64,000 bases of DNA from Streptomyces roseifaciens (GCF_001445655.1 NZ_LNBE01000001.1:249811-313810), one strand, 5' to 3'; positions 35,401 to 45,993 are shown, numbered from the stretch's first letter. A program made the numbers and translations. The notes: generated by a model from the sequence alone, not told the origin.

Positions 35401-35411
35401 TGGTTCCGTAA
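32406..35411 (+). CDS. LAL-family (AAA ATPase + LuxR HTH) transcriptional regulator, 1001 aa
   Basis: A large ATP-binding regulator of the LuxR family, frequent in antibiotic clusters. The N-terminal ATPase has Walker A VVTGEPGVGKTR (about residues 64-75) and Walker B LLVLDDLHDAD. A long helical, TPR-like middle follows. The LuxR helix-turn-helix is at the extreme C-terminus (VREFEVARLVAERIANKDIAGRLHISPRTVEKHVSSLLQKTG). GTG 32406 is used, with AGGGGGA about eight bases upstream. It is convergent with, and the nearest regulator to, the lanthipeptide operon, so it is a plausible activator of it. A nine-base tandem repeat near the start codes for a Cys/Thr/Ala stretch. Confidence 0.9.
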   Translation: MSEYWPALPDDACTACTARTACTAAEPGGGPHTGRGELIGRRTEMGRVLALLAAARSGRGGALVVTGEPGVGKTRLAAEALASAAEADMITVRGRAGAVGSPVPYRPLVEALLLLARAGLLPDPEELGGYGPVLARLLGDTRDDTGPGTASPIVVAETMLRLLAVVGGRRGCLLVLDDLHDADAGTLAVVEYLLDHVGHQPAALLLIAGRGPCAAADLVARAHRRGAAEVLDLRPLSRRDVHLLVATELGIAPAEVCPELVERAVAGSGGIPFVAKELVHDLAGGPAVHDTRTPPVPSAVPAIVADDVRRRAEKLGPLGVEFLSMAALFGQRFPLPVVEHATGRDHGELSALLRAAVASCLITPDGAGTQWYAFRYQLAAVALLDGLGPGERAGYARRAVHALTALHPGLPGAWCAHAARLHEHAGDTREAVRLYCEAAGRAMREGTVERAAVLLARAHRRLGPDTAPEVRATVLERLLDAVACSGRVDLLPAPAAVLDTLQADGFASGEHGMPTPRRAVLHARLSDIATLMGRPAEALRHLETARRLLGSHPTDDHATLVDITAARVELGRPAPGRLRTAARFARRALDTAQHVGLPDAACRALLLLGQLTREQDELMATAHFIQARAIALAHRLPVHRMSAEVYLAAATASLDGRPARVEQTRQEALRMGLRPLAHEAGYVLALERIRRCEFNAARDRIREGAADAERLGLGRPLAMMRLVEAVRCAHQGRRAEMEEALERLAPLVDAGPGLRAMAYGAARAFCSLLEERREAAGQEFAQALAYDAENPATGDFGKHGIVLLLGVLAGRMGRGHHTDAVEATVGGTRWNQQFTGLAHAVLLGREGRSDEATAAAGKALEAAGPYPMARRLGLRLVAQAAHKDGWGAPVEWLREAEEYFHGAGLPAVAGASRALLRGMGASVRQRRTGTEQVPPELRRCGITVREFEVARLVAERIANKDIAGRLHISPRTVEKHVSSLLQKTGHPNRRAFATATRDLVP
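32439..32474 (+). repeat. 9-bp tandem repeat in the 5' end of the LAL gene
   Basis: Four 9-base units (GCCTGTACG, GCCTGTACT, GCCCGCACT, GCCTGTACC) run in frame and encode a repeating Ala-Cys-Thr or Ala-Arg-Thr pattern in the non-conserved N-terminus. This is typical of slippage-prone DNA; unit number could vary between strains. Confidence 0.6.
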
Positions 35412-35417
35412 GGCCTG

Positions 35418-35457
35418 CCGTCCGGCGCGGTGCGTTTCCGCGCCCCCGGCCGGACGG
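35418..35457. terminator. bidirectional terminator between LAL gene and lanthipeptide operon
   Basis: A 9-bp outer stem (CCGTCCGGC at 35418-35426 with GCCGGACGG at 35449-35457) encloses a second short stem GCGG/CCGC (35427-35430, 35438-35441). It fills the 48-base gap between two convergent stops. Confidence 0.7.
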
Positions 35458-35459
35458 AC

Positions 35460-36976
35460 CTAGGGGAGCGCGGCGGCCCCGGCCAAGGTCACCACCCGGT
35501 CGAAGCGGTCGTCGAGCTCCTCGTCCCCGTGGTGCACGACGAGCAGGGCGCGTCCCCCGGTCCGCTCGCGCAGCATCCGGAACACCAGCTCCTTGCCGTG
35601 CTCGTCGAGGTTCGCGAACGGCTCGTCGGCGAGGTACGCGTCCGCGTCCTCGCACAGGAGCGCGGCGATCCCGACCCGCTGGCGCTGGCCGGACGACAGC
35701 TCAGAGGGCAGCTGGTCGGCCTGCCCGGCCAGGTCCATCGCGGCGCGGAGCCGCTCGTCGGGGACCAGGTCGCGCACCGGCAGCGGGGGAAGGCTCACCG
35801 GCGCGGTCAGGCTCGCGACTCGGGGCGGCAGCGTGACCGACCCGGCGTCGGGGGCGAGCGTCCCGGAGACGATGTGCAGGAGCGTGGTCTTCCCGCAGCC
35901 GTTGGGACCGCGGAGCAGCACGTGCTCGCCGGCGCGCAGCTCGAACCCGTCGATCGACACCTCGGCCCCGTCTCCGTAGCCGACCCGGGCCCCGCGGATC
36001 TGCACCAGGGCACCTTCGTCGTGGTACGGATGCTCCCGGGAGTCCCGCAGCGACTCGATCCGCTGGAGGACGGCGGTGCTCCGGCGGGCCTGCGGGATCA
36101 TGTTGATGAGGTCGAACATCCCGGTCACCGCCCGCCACAGCGAGTTCACGAAGGCGAGGAAGCTGCCGAACGACATCCGCCCGGAGAAGACGAAGAAGGC
36201 TCCGATGACCATCGAAGCGGTGTCCGACAGGTTCATCACCAGGTCGCTGAGGGTGCGCTGGCTCTGGGACAGACGGAAGTTGACGAAGGTGATGCCGAGG
36301 AATCCGCGCAAAGCGTCCTGGTTCGCCGCGCGGGTGCCCGGCACCAGCGACGGCAGACCGCGCAGCGCGGGGAAGGCCTCCAGCGTCCGGGTCAGCACGT
36401 TGACGTAGCGCGCCTCCGCCTCGCGTTCGGGCCCGGTGTTCTTCTCGATCCGCTTGCCCAGCCGGTTGCTGACGAGCACCAGCGGCGGCACGATCACCAG
36501 CAGAATGAGGCCGGCCTGCCAGGACAGGTACACCAGCACACCCAGGAAGACGACCGATGTGACCGCCTGGCGCGCGATGCGGAGGGAGACGTCGACGGCC
36601 GGCAGGACGCCCTGGGAGACGTCGTTGTGGATGCGGCTGACGTACGAGGCGTTGCCCGCCTCCGACACCTTCCGGCCGTCCAGGCCCAGCGTGCGGCCCA
36701 GCAGCTCCGTCTCCAGCACCAGCATGAACGCGTTCTCGAACCGCTTGCGGCGGCAGGCGATCCAGTACCCCGTGCCGTTGAGGGCCAGCCCCAGCAGGAG
36801 GTAACCGAAACCGAGGACGAGGAACCGCCCGAAGTCGGCGGTCAGGATCGCCTGGTCGAACAGGGCCTTCAGCAGCAGCGGGTGCAGCAGGGCCTCGAGC
36901 CCGCTCATGCCCGCCTCGGCGACGAGGATCACCGCGTACGGAGCGCGGCGACCCCGCAGGGTGTGCCACAGCTGCT

Positions 36977-36980
<4 letters not shown>
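35460..36980 (-). CDS. lanT: ABC transporter (fused membrane and ATPase domains), lanthipeptide exporter, 506 aa
   Basis: A half-transporter with an N-terminal six-helix domain (about residues 15-300) and a C-terminal ATPase. Walker A is LLRGPNGCGKTT, the signature is LSSGQRQR and Walker B is DAYLADEPFANLD. There is no N-terminal C39 peptidase domain, so it should export but not cleave the leader; the protease must come from elsewhere, as in known class III systems. The GTG start at 36980 overlaps the lanKC stop by 4 bases, which couples their translation. Only one transporter gene is present, compared with two (RamA/RamB) in the SapB locus. The ATPase part is compact, at about 170 residues. 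Confidence 0.87.
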
Positions 36981-39700
<2,720 letters not shown>

Positions 39701-39758
39701 GTCAGCCTCTGTGATCGTGCGAGGGCCGCGGGCGCAGCGGCCGGTGGGAACGGCGGAG

Positions 39759-39791
39759 TCCGTGCGGAGGCTCGGCAGGCCCCCGCACGGA
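39759..39791 (-). terminator. hairpin between precursor and synthetase genes (possible leaky terminator)
   Basis: A 9-bp stem (TCCGTGCGG at 39759-39767 with CCGCACGGA at 39783-39791) and a 15-base loop lie in the 100-bp gap between the precursor stop and lanKC. RiPP operons often carry such a structure to make far more precursor message than enzyme message, or to protect the 3' end of the precursor transcript. Confidence 0.55.
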
Positions 39792-39800
39792 TCCGTCAGG

Positions 39801-39926
39801 TCACTCCGGGGTACCCGGGTCTTCCATGGACCTGCAGCAGTTGCTGCCGCTGCTCGTCAGGCTGACGGTGGCAGCAGCGCTCTGCGTGGTGCGGGCCTCC
39901 ATGTTCTGAAGCTTGAGGACGCTCAT
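39801..39926 (-). CDS. lanA: class III lanthipeptide precursor peptide, 41 aa
   Basis: The peptide begins MSVLKLQNMEA, a close match to the L-x-x-L-Q-x-M-E leader motif of class III precursors such as RamS and AmfS. The core is rich in Ser/Thr and has adjacent Cys30-Cys31 after VSLTSSGSN, giving a Ser-x2-Ser-x4/5-Cys pattern suited to a labionin or lanthionine ring. The peptide ends in an acidic, Pro-containing tail (MEDPGTPE). The ATG at 39926 is preceded by AGGAGGTGATCC, a near-complete complement of the 16S 3' end, which implies very high translation. It lies 100 bp upstream of lanKC on the same strand. A 27-codon upstream extension of the frame has no ribosome site and is not counted. Product structure is inferred, not known. 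Confidence 0.9.
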   Translation of the reverse strand: MSVLKLQNMEARTTQSAAATVSLTSSGSNCCRSMEDPGTPE

Positions 39927-40130
39927 CCGGATCACCTCCTCGGAGGGTCGAGTGCGCGGAACGCACGGCTGAAGTCGGGTCCGTACCGGCCGATCGGCAC
40001 GCCTCACTCAACGCCATCCGCGTCACTCGTACATGGGTGCTGCCCGCGCACAATCCCGGCCCGCGCCCCCACGGAAAGCCGGCCCTTTCGGTGGGGTGAA
40101 TGGTGGTGGTCACCACTCCTGCGCGCACAA

Positions 40131-40170
40131 GTGGAGGGGTTCTCCTGCCGGAGCAGGAGAACCCCTCCAC
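40131..40170. terminator. very strong hairpin upstream of the lanthipeptide operon
   Basis: A perfect 18-bp stem (40131-40148 with 40153-40170) and a CGGA tetraloop. It lies 31 bases past the stop of the minus-strand gene at 40202-40732 and insulates the lanthipeptide operon from it. The operon promoter should therefore lie between 39927 and 40130, where I found no convincing hexamers. Confidence 0.85.
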
Positions 40171-40201
40171 CCGGTACTCCTCAAGGGGGTGACGATGTCC
40201 G

Positions 40202-40732
40202 TCAGCCGAAACACCCGAGCGTCTCGTCGAAGCCCGCGCAGCGCCACTTGCCCCACCAGTAGCAGCCTTCGCCCGTCACCTTCAGGCACTTGTTGTCACC
40301 GAAGATGCCCACGGTGAGCTTGCCCCAGACGACCCCCAGGCGCTTCTCCCAGTTGACGCTGTTCATCTTGGAGGTGAGGTGGAAGCCTTCCGACCAGATC
40401 ACCTTGCCGGAGAGCTTGATTCCCACCTCCGCGCGCACGGTCCACTCGCTGCCGCCACTGAACTCGAGGCCGCCGTAGACGCTGATGGGGCCGATGACCT
40501 GGAACTCCCAGGGCTCCCACCTGTCGCTCTCGCCTGACACCGACTTGATGATCGTGGGTGGCTCGACGCCCTCGGCCTCGAAGCGCTGCGCCTCCGAGAT
40601 GAAGCGCTGTTTCACCTCCTCGGCGGTGGTGTCGGGCTCGTCGTCCTTCTTCCGTTCGTTGATGGCTCGGGCCAATTGGTCCCAGACGCCGGGGTCAATC
40701 CCTTGGAGTCCGGTAGCGGGATCGGTTGCCAT
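40202..40732 (-). CDS. hypothetical protein, Trp/Cys-rich C-terminus, 176 aa
   Basis: Not recognised. The N-terminal third is helical and charged (GVWDQLARAINERKKDDEPDTTAEEVKQRF). The rest looks like an all-beta domain with regularly spaced aromatic residues (WEPWEFQVIGPISVYGGLEFSGGSEWTVRAEVGIKL) and ends in a cluster of Cys and Trp (CLKVTGEGCYWWGKWRCAGFDETLGCF). It has no signal peptide. The start is MATDPATG, with AAGGGA close upstream. It shares the strand of the lanthipeptide operon but is separated by a strong terminator. Confidence 0.65.
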   Translation of the reverse strand: MATDPATGLQGIDPGVWDQLARAINERKKDDEPDTTAEEVKQRFISEAQRFEAEGVEPPTIIKSVSGESDRWEPWEFQVIGPISVYGGLEFSGGSEWTVRAEVGIKLSGKVIWSEGFHLTSKMNSVNWEKRLGVVWGKLTVGIFGDNKCLKVTGEGCYWWGKWRCAGFDETLGCFG

Positions 40733-40992
40733 GGTCCCTTTTCCCTTTCCCTCCGCGGTCGGCAGTACCACGCGCCAGGCGCGTGCATTGCACACCTGCC
40801 CGGATCGGCTGGCGCAAGCCTCAACCCTCATCTATTCACAACAAAGCATGAAGATTCGCTCATGTGTGTGCGGCGTGAAAGGGACGGTATCTCCACCTGC
40901 GGGCCGCTGGGCGCGGGTGTACGCGCGGGGTACACCCGCCGTTCTCATGCGCTACGGATCGCACGGCCGGAACGTGAGCCGGCACCTGCTCC

Positions 40993-41862
40993 TCACCCGT
41001 GCGGGACGACGGCGACAGGGCAGGCCGCGTGGTGCAGCGCCGTGTGGCTGACCCGGCCCAGGTGCAGTCCCCGGTGGTCCTGCCGCCGGGAGGCGCCCAG
41101 CACCAGCAGGCAGGCGTCCTCCGACGGCCCGAGCAGCGCCCTGTGGGCGGGACCCTCGACGACCGTGCGTCGGATCGTGACCTGGGGGTACTCGCTCTGT
41201 GCCGCGCCGAGCACCTCCTCCAGGACGTCGGTGGCCTGATCCGCGTAGACGCGTACGCTGTCGTCCAGGACCATGAGCGGGTCCGTGGGCTGCTGCGGCG
41301 CGCGCCAGGCCCGTACGGCCTCGACCTCGCATCCCCGCCCTTCGGCCTCGCGCAGGGCGAAGCGCACGGCGGCGGCCGCCTCCGCCCCTTCTTCGACGCC
41401 GACGACGACCTTGTGGGCCGTGCCGCGTATGTTGCGTTCCTCTCCGCGTACGACCGTGACCGGGCAGTGTGCGCGGCCCGCCACGGCGAGACTCACCGAC
41501 CCCAGCAGCATTCCTCTGAGCACTCCCCGCCCCGAGGAACCGGTGACCAGCGCGGCTGCCTGCCGTGACTCTGCCACGAGCGCATCCGCCGCATCGCTCG
41601 GCACCGTCACGGCATCCACCTTCAGGTCCGGGTACAGCTGTCCGGCGCGCTGCCGGGCCAGGGTGATGACGCGCTCCGCCATGAGGTCGTCCGCGGGCCG
41701 TTCACCGCTGAACGACGGTACGGGCCCCTCGTAGCGCTCCCACAGCGAGGCGTGGACGACGCGCAGGGCGAGCCCGAAGCGAGCCGCTTCCTCCACCGCC
41801 CAGTCGAGCGCCGCGAGGCTGCCGTCGGAGCCGTCGACACCGACGACCAGAGGAAACTCCAT
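40993..41862 (-). CDS. universal stress protein, tandem UspA domains, 289 aa
   Basis: Two UspA folds. The first (about residues 1-145) begins LVVGVDGSDGSLAALDWAVEEA and has the ATP-binding GSSGRGVLRGMLLGSVS; the second (about 150-289) begins KVVVGVEEGAEAAAAVRFAL and has a degenerate version, GASRRQDHRGLHLGRVS. This is the usual actinobacterial double-domain form, a cytoplasmic stress or dormancy protein. The start at MEFPLVVG is preferred, with GAGG nine bases upstream, over MKQDHG 57 bases earlier. Confidence 0.9.
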   Translation of the reverse strand: MEFPLVVGVDGSDGSLAALDWAVEEAARFGLALRVVHASLWERYEGPVPSFSGERPADDLMAERVITLARQRAGQLYPDLKVDAVTVPSDAADALVAESRQAAALVTGSSGRGVLRGMLLGSVSLAVAGRAHCPVTVVRGEERNIRGTAHKVVVGVEEGAEAAAAVRFALREAEGRGCEVEAVRAWRAPQQPTDPLMVLDDSVRVYADQATDVLEEVLGAAQSEYPQVTIRRTVVEGPAHRALLGPSEDACLLVLGASRRQDHRGLHLGRVSHTALHHAACPVAVVPHG

Positions 41863-42098
41863 CTCTCCCACCGCCTCGCGCAGAAAAGGGTCCCTTCTCT
41901 GCCCATGATCCTGCTTCATCGGTGATTGCGTCACGGGACGCCCGGCGACCCCCGCCTCCCCACGCCGCGTGAGGTTCGAACCCGCCCGCGCAGGAAGCGC
42001 GGGGAACCCCACCTCCGCACGCCCGGGCCACCGGCTTCCGAGGGCGCGGTTCCGAGCCCACTATCAGGGCGAAGGCTGAAAACGAGAGAGGGAAACCC

Positions 42099-42404
42099 GT
42101 GAAATCGAGGAACTTCCGCCTCGCCCCGGCGGTGGCGGTGGCGGCGGGACTGCTGTTCGCCGGCACGGCGGGGGCGGCTGTCGCGGCTCCGTCGGACGAG
42201 TCCCCGCCCCCGGCGAGCAGCGCTCCCAGCGAGGAGGCGCATGCCGACTGGAAGCCGGGCGCCTGGTACGACGACGAGGCGGCCTGCAAGAAGGCCGGCG
42301 AGCAGGGCAAGAAGGACAACAAATGGCGTGAGTACCGCTGCAAGCGCGAGGAAAGGCACCCCGGCCAGTACGACTACCAGTGGCATCTGTACTACCGCGC
42401 TTAG
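42099..42404 (+). CDS. small secreted protein, 101 aa
   Basis: The signal peptide (LAPAVAVAAGLLFAGTAGAAVAAP) is followed by a Pro/Ser linker and a basic-aromatic domain of about 55 residues with two Cys (WYDDEAACKKAGEQGKKDN...YRC) and an aromatic end (QYDYQWHLYYRA). The cysteines could form one disulfide. It resembles the small DUF-type exported proteins common in Streptomyces; the function is unknown. GTG 42099 has a GAGAGGGAAA site upstream. Confidence 0.75.
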   Translation: MKSRNFRLAPAVAVAAGLLFAGTAGAAVAAPSDESPPPASSAPSEEAHADWKPGAWYDDEAACKKAGEQGKKDNKWREYRCKREERHPGQYDYQWHLYYRA

Positions 42405-42517
42405 CAGAACGGAACGGCCGGTACGACGCCCTGCCCTCCGGGCGACGCCTGGAGGGTTCGTGCGGCAACGTGCCCCGAGGGCGGGGGAGCGCCGCGCGTC
42501 GTGATCTCTCCGGGAGG

Positions 42518-43066
42518 TCAGAAGTCGTAGGGCTTGGCGGTGTTCCAGTTGGTGACCTCGGCGTCGGTCCAGGTGAACTTCGACGGCAGGTCCTTGTCGT
42601 CGAAGGAGGTCAGCTCGCTCGCCGGGCCCGTGTCGCCCGTCTCGTCCCGCATGGCGATGCTGAAGCTCTGGGAGGTGTGGGCACCGGCGCCATCGGTGAA
42701 GAGGCTCACGGCCGAGTAGACCTTGCCGCCGGGCCGGACCGTGATACGGGTGGCGCCGCCCGGGGCGTCCTTGGCCGAGTGGGGCAGGACGTTCGAGGTA
42801 TCGCCCAGGATGACGGACGGGTACGAGGTGAGCCAGCACGGCTGCGGGTCCGTGTTCGTCGCCGCGATGAGCAGGTGCTCTCCCTGCTGCTGCGGGAAGC
42901 GGTGCAGGACGGAGTAGGACATCTCGTCGCCGTTGCACGCGCGGGTGCCGGCGGAGCCGCCGTCCTGCGCTGCGCTGGCCGGGCCGCCGAAAGCGGCCAG
43001 GGCCATGGCCAGCGCTGCGGTGGCCGTAGCGGTCAGGGCGGTGGTATGGGTCCGGGATGTATGCAT
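42518..43066 (-). CDS. secreted DUF4232-like protein, 182 aa
   Basis: A signal peptide (ALTATATAALAMALAAFGGPASAA) is followed by a single immunoglobulin-like beta domain with the DUF4232 pattern: an early Cys, an LLIAATNTDPQPCWLTSYPSVIL segment, and a GGKVYSAVSLFTDG strand. Members are exported, often lipoproteins, but this one has no lipobox Cys. Function unknown. The start at MHTSRTH has GGAGAG upstream. Confidence 0.8.
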   Translation of the reverse strand: MHTSRTHTTALTATATAALAMALAAFGGPASAAQDGGSAGTRACNGDEMSYSVLHRFPQQQGEHLLIAATNTDPQPCWLTSYPSVILGDTSNVLPHSAKDAPGGATRITVRPGGKVYSAVSLFTDGAGAHTSQSFSIAMRDETGDTGPASELTSFDDKDLPSKFTWTDAEVTNWNTAKPYDF

Positions 43067-43238
43067 GAGGCTGCTCTCCAAGTGGTTGCGCAATCTGCAC
43101 CGCTGTGCCGCTGTGCCGCTGTGAGCGCCAGTTTGGGTGCTTGCGCTGGCGTTCGGCTCACGCGCGACTCACGTCTCGCTGATGCGCCGGCGCCGCGAGA
43201 CGGCGCCCACTCACTCACTCCCGAGCCGTGAGCCGCGG

Positions 43239-44675
43239 CTACGCGGCCGGGGCCAGGCCGAGGGCGGGGGCGGTCAGTTCGTAGGCGTGTCCCGCACGGA
43301 GCACCTTGGCTTCGCCGAAGGGGCGCCCCATCAGCTGCATGCCGATCGGCATGCCCGCCGTGTCCCGGCCGACCGGCACGGTCAGCGAGGGGACGCCGGT
43401 GATGTTGGCGGGGGCCGACAGCCGCACGTAGGCATCGGAGACGCTCTCCACGCTCCCGTCGCCCCAGGTCACGGTGGACCGGCCCGCCTCTACGGCGGTG
43501 AGCGGCACGGTCGGTGCGGCGATCACGTCGACCGTCTCCAGCATCTCCCTCCAGGCCTGCCGCATGAGGGTGCGGGCGCGCTGGGCCCGGAGGTAGTCCC
43601 CGGCGGTCATGAGCTCGCCCGCCTCCAGGAGCACGCGGACGTCGGCCGCGTACAGGTCGGGCACCGCCCGCAGGGTCCGCTCGTGATAGGCGGAGGCCTC
43701 GGGCACCATCAGGCCCCACTGGGTCGGCTGGATGTAGCGCGTCATCGGGATCTCGACCTCGACGAGACGGGCGCCGAGGTCCTCCAGCCGGCCGATCGCC
43801 CGGCGCACGGAGGCTTCGATCCGGGGGTCCACCCGGTCGAAGTAGTAGTTGCCCGGCACGCCGACCCGAAGTCCCGTCAGATCTGTGCCGGCGCCCGGCC
43901 GGTAGTCCAGGGCCGGGGCCGCGACGGACGCGGGGTCGCGCGGGTCGTGTCCGACCAGGGCGGCCAGGACCAGCGCCGCGTCCTCCACCGTGCGGGTGAG
44001 GGGGCCGACGTGATCGAGCGACCAGGCCAGCGAGGTCACGCCGTACCGGGGCACCAGCCCGTACGTCGGCTTCAGGCCGACGACTCCGTTCAGCGCGGCG
44101 GGCACCCGGATCGACCCACCGGTGTCGGTGCCCAGGGCGAAGGTGGCGGCCCCCGCGGCCACGGCGACGGCCGAACCGCCGCTGGAGCCGCCGGCCACCC
44201 GCTTCGGGTCCCAGGCGTTGGCGGTCTGAGGAGTGGTCAGGCCGTAGGCGAATTCGTGCGTGTGGGTCTTGCCGACGAACGCCACGCCGGCCGAGGCGAG
44301 GCGTGCGGCGACCGTGCTGTCGGTCTCCGCCCGGTGACGTGCCCGCACCCGGGAGCTCGCCGTGGTGGCCATCCCGGCCACGTCGATGAGGTCCTTCAAG
44401 CCGGCGGGTATGCCGTGCAACGGACCTCTCGGAGCGTTACCGGCGAGCTCGCTCTCCGCCTTTCGCGCAGCCTCTCGCGCGTGGTCCGCCGTCACCGTGG
44501 TGAAGGCCCTCAGGCGCGGCTCGACCTGCTCGATGCGCCCCAGCACCGAGTCCACCAGCTCGACCGGCGAGATCCGCCGGGTGCGTACGGCCTCGGCCGC
44601 GCCGGCCACGGTCAGTTCGTACGGCTCGCTCGGCTGGCGCTGCTCGTACGGCTTGTGCTGTTCAGACGGCTGCAT
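43239..44675 (-). CDS. amidase-signature hydrolase (AtzE/GatA-like), 478 aa
   Basis: An amidase-signature enzyme with its Ser-cisSer-Lys triad visible: Lys in HGIPAGLKDLIDVAG, Ser in GGSSGGSAVAVAAG and the nucleophile Ser in LGTDTGGSIRVPA. Upstream, and overlapping it by 14 bases, is a gene for a tiny AtzG-like protein, the arrangement known from 1-carboxybiuret hydrolase (AtzE with AtzG). Its role may therefore be hydrolysis of a small urea-like or acylated amide rather than the tRNA amidotransferase reaction. The N-terminus carries a low-complexity Glu/Gln/Pro repeat (QHKPYEQRQPSEPYE). Confidence 0.87.
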   Translation of the reverse strand: MQPSEQHKPYEQRQPSEPYELTVAGAAEAVRTRRISPVELVDSVLGRIEQVEPRLRAFTTVTADHAREAARKAESELAGNAPRGPLHGIPAGLKDLIDVAGMATTASSRVRARHRAETDSTVAARLASAGVAFVGKTHTHEFAYGLTTPQTANAWDPKRVAGGSSGGSAVAVAAGAATFALGTDTGGSIRVPAALNGVVGLKPTYGLVPRYGVTSLAWSLDHVGPLTRTVEDAALVLAALVGHDPRDPASVAAPALDYRPGAGTDLTGLRVGVPGNYYFDRVDPRIEASVRRAIGRLEDLGARLVEVEIPMTRYIQPTQWGLMVPEASAYHERTLRAVPDLYAADVRVLLEAGELMTAGDYLRAQRARTLMRQAWREMLETVDVIAAPTVPLTAVEAGRSTVTWGDGSVESVSDAYVRLSAPANITGVPSLTVPVGRDTAGMPIGMQLMGRPFGEAKVLRAGHAYELTAPALGLAPAA

Positions 44676-44871
44676 CGTGCTGCTCCCATCCCGCGCGGTA
44701 CGCGGCGGACGGCGGTGTGTCGCCGAAGTCCAGCTCGCGCAGGACGGAGACGACGGAATGGATGTGGTCGGCGGTGGCGGCCACTCCCGCGTGGCGATCC
44801 CGTACCAGCGGAAGCCCGGATCGTGCGGCCCAGCGGGCGGCTTCGGGTGGAGTGAGGTCGGTGAAGGGCAT
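44662..44871 (-). CDS. AtzG-like small subunit (DUF4089), 69 aa
   Basis: A 69-residue protein with the DUF4089/AtzG pattern: a predicted helix AARWAARSGLPLV, a HAGVAATADHIHSVVSVLREL helix and a PPSAAYRAGW end. In the biuret pathway AtzG forms a heterotetramer with the amidase AtzE and is needed for its stability. It overlaps the amidase gene by 14 bases and has AGGAAGG six bases before the ATG at 44871, so it is the first gene of the operon. Confidence 0.72.
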   Translation of the reverse strand: MPFTDLTPPEAARWAARSGLPLVRDRHAGVAATADHIHSVVSVLRELDFGDTPPSAAYRAGWEQHDAAV

Positions 44872-44894
44872 GCGGTGCCTTCCTGGCGCTAAAG

Positions 44895-44944
44895 CTAACA
44901 GCTTGCGTTAGTGGAAGGTAGGGCCTACGGTCACTTAAAGCAAA
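44895..44944. promoter_or_regulatory. operator region between AtzG-like and MBL genes
   Basis: An inverted repeat CTAAC-N7-GTTAG (44895-44911) lies 24 bases upstream of the minus-strand ATG. CTTAAAGCAAA (44934-44944) lies on the plus-strand side, and the same 11-mer recurs at 46575-46585, just upstream of the TetR-type gene. A regulator shared by the MBL and TetR promoters is likely. Confidence 0.5.
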
Positions 44945-45012
44945 CCAATGGCTTTTATTGCGAAGGTCCGTCATCCCGGCCCCCTTTGGGCTGCGGGAAA
45001 GGAAGCACACGC

Positions 45013-45954
45013 ATGCGCACAGCACCGCTCACCGACCCGGCCCCGTCCTCCGCCGCCTCCGCAGCCCACTGGGCCGTCGGGGAGATCACGGTCCACCGCA
45101 TCGACGAGACCCCGCTGCCGGCCCCGACCGGACCATGGCTGCTGCCGGCCGCCACGGCGGACGTGGTCGCCGAACACGACTGGCTGCAGCCCGACTTCGC
45201 CGGCACGGACGGCGTCCTGCGCCTCGACAGCCACAGCTTCGCGCTGGTCGTGGACGGACTGCGCGTCCTCGTCGACACCGGGATCGGCAATGGCAAGACG
45301 AGGTCGAACCCGGCGTGGCACAACCTCCGCACCGACTACCTCGCACGCCTCGCAGCCGCCGGATTCACCCCCGGGAACGTCGACCTGGTCGTGCTCACCC
45401 ACCTGCACACCGACCACGTCGGATGGAACACCCGGCAGGCCGGCGGCGCGTGGGTGCCGACCTTCCCCAACGCCCGCTACCTCACGGCGAAGACGGAATA
45501 CGACTTCTGGGCCGCGTACGACATGGACGAGGCGCGGCGCGGCATATTCCGCGACTCCGTCCTCCCGGTCGAGGAGGCGGGACTGCTCGACCTGATCGAC
45601 GTGCCGGACGAAGGGATCGACGTGGCCGACGGCCTGCGCCTGGTGCCCGCTCCGGGGCACACCCCCGGGCACGTCGCCGTGGAGGTGAGCAGCGCAGGCG
45701 CGTCGGCCCTCATCACCGGGGACTGCATCCACCACCCCGTCCAGCTGGCGCACCCGGAGATCGGCAGCTGCGTCGACACCGACCCCGTGCAGGCGGAGGC
45801 GACCCGCCGCACGCTGCTCGCCCGGCTCGCCGGCACCGGTGCCCTCGTCCTCGGCACGCACTTCCCCCTGCCGACCGCCGGGCGCGTGGTCGGCGAGGGC
45901 GACGCCTACCGGCTCGAGGCTGTGACCGGCCACACCCGGCCCGGCGTGGCCTGA
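45013..45954 (+). CDS. metallo-beta-lactamase-fold hydrolase, 313 aa
   Basis: The MBL metal motif is VVLTHLHTDHVGWN, with the second set in PAPGHTPGHVAVEVSS and LITGDCIHHPVQ and a final LVLGTHFPLPTAGRVV. The layout is close to lactonase or quorum-quenching MBL proteins (AiiA/MLR-like), but a substrate is not provable. The start is ATG 45013 with AAAGGAAG eight bases upstream. It is divergent from the amidase pair and convergent with the TetR-type gene that may control it. Confidence 0.87.
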   Translation: MRTAPLTDPAPSSAASAAHWAVGEITVHRIDETPLPAPTGPWLLPAATADVVAEHDWLQPDFAGTDGVLRLDSHSFALVVDGLRVLVDTGIGNGKTRSNPAWHNLRTDYLARLAAAGFTPGNVDLVVLTHLHTDHVGWNTRQAGGAWVPTFPNARYLTAKTEYDFWAAYDMDEARRGIFRDSVLPVEEAGLLDLIDVPDEGIDVADGLRLVPAPGHTPGHVAVEVSSAGASALITGDCIHHPVQLAHPEIGSCVDTDPVQAEATRRTLLARLAGTGALVLGTHFPLPTAGRVVGEGDAYRLEAVTGHTRPGVA

Positions 45955-45993
45955 GGGGCTCCTGCCTCGCGTGCAGGCTGCGTTCGCGGCAGG

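Noticed and set aside
41973..41983. GGTTCGAACCC, resembling a tRNA T-loop
   Set aside because: No D-loop, anticodon stem or acceptor pairing can be built on either strand within 90 bases.
42099..42404. small gene considered as a second RiPP precursor near the lanthipeptide operon
   Set aside because: It has a Sec signal peptide and a basic mature domain, no class III leader motif, and is on the other strand 2 kb away.
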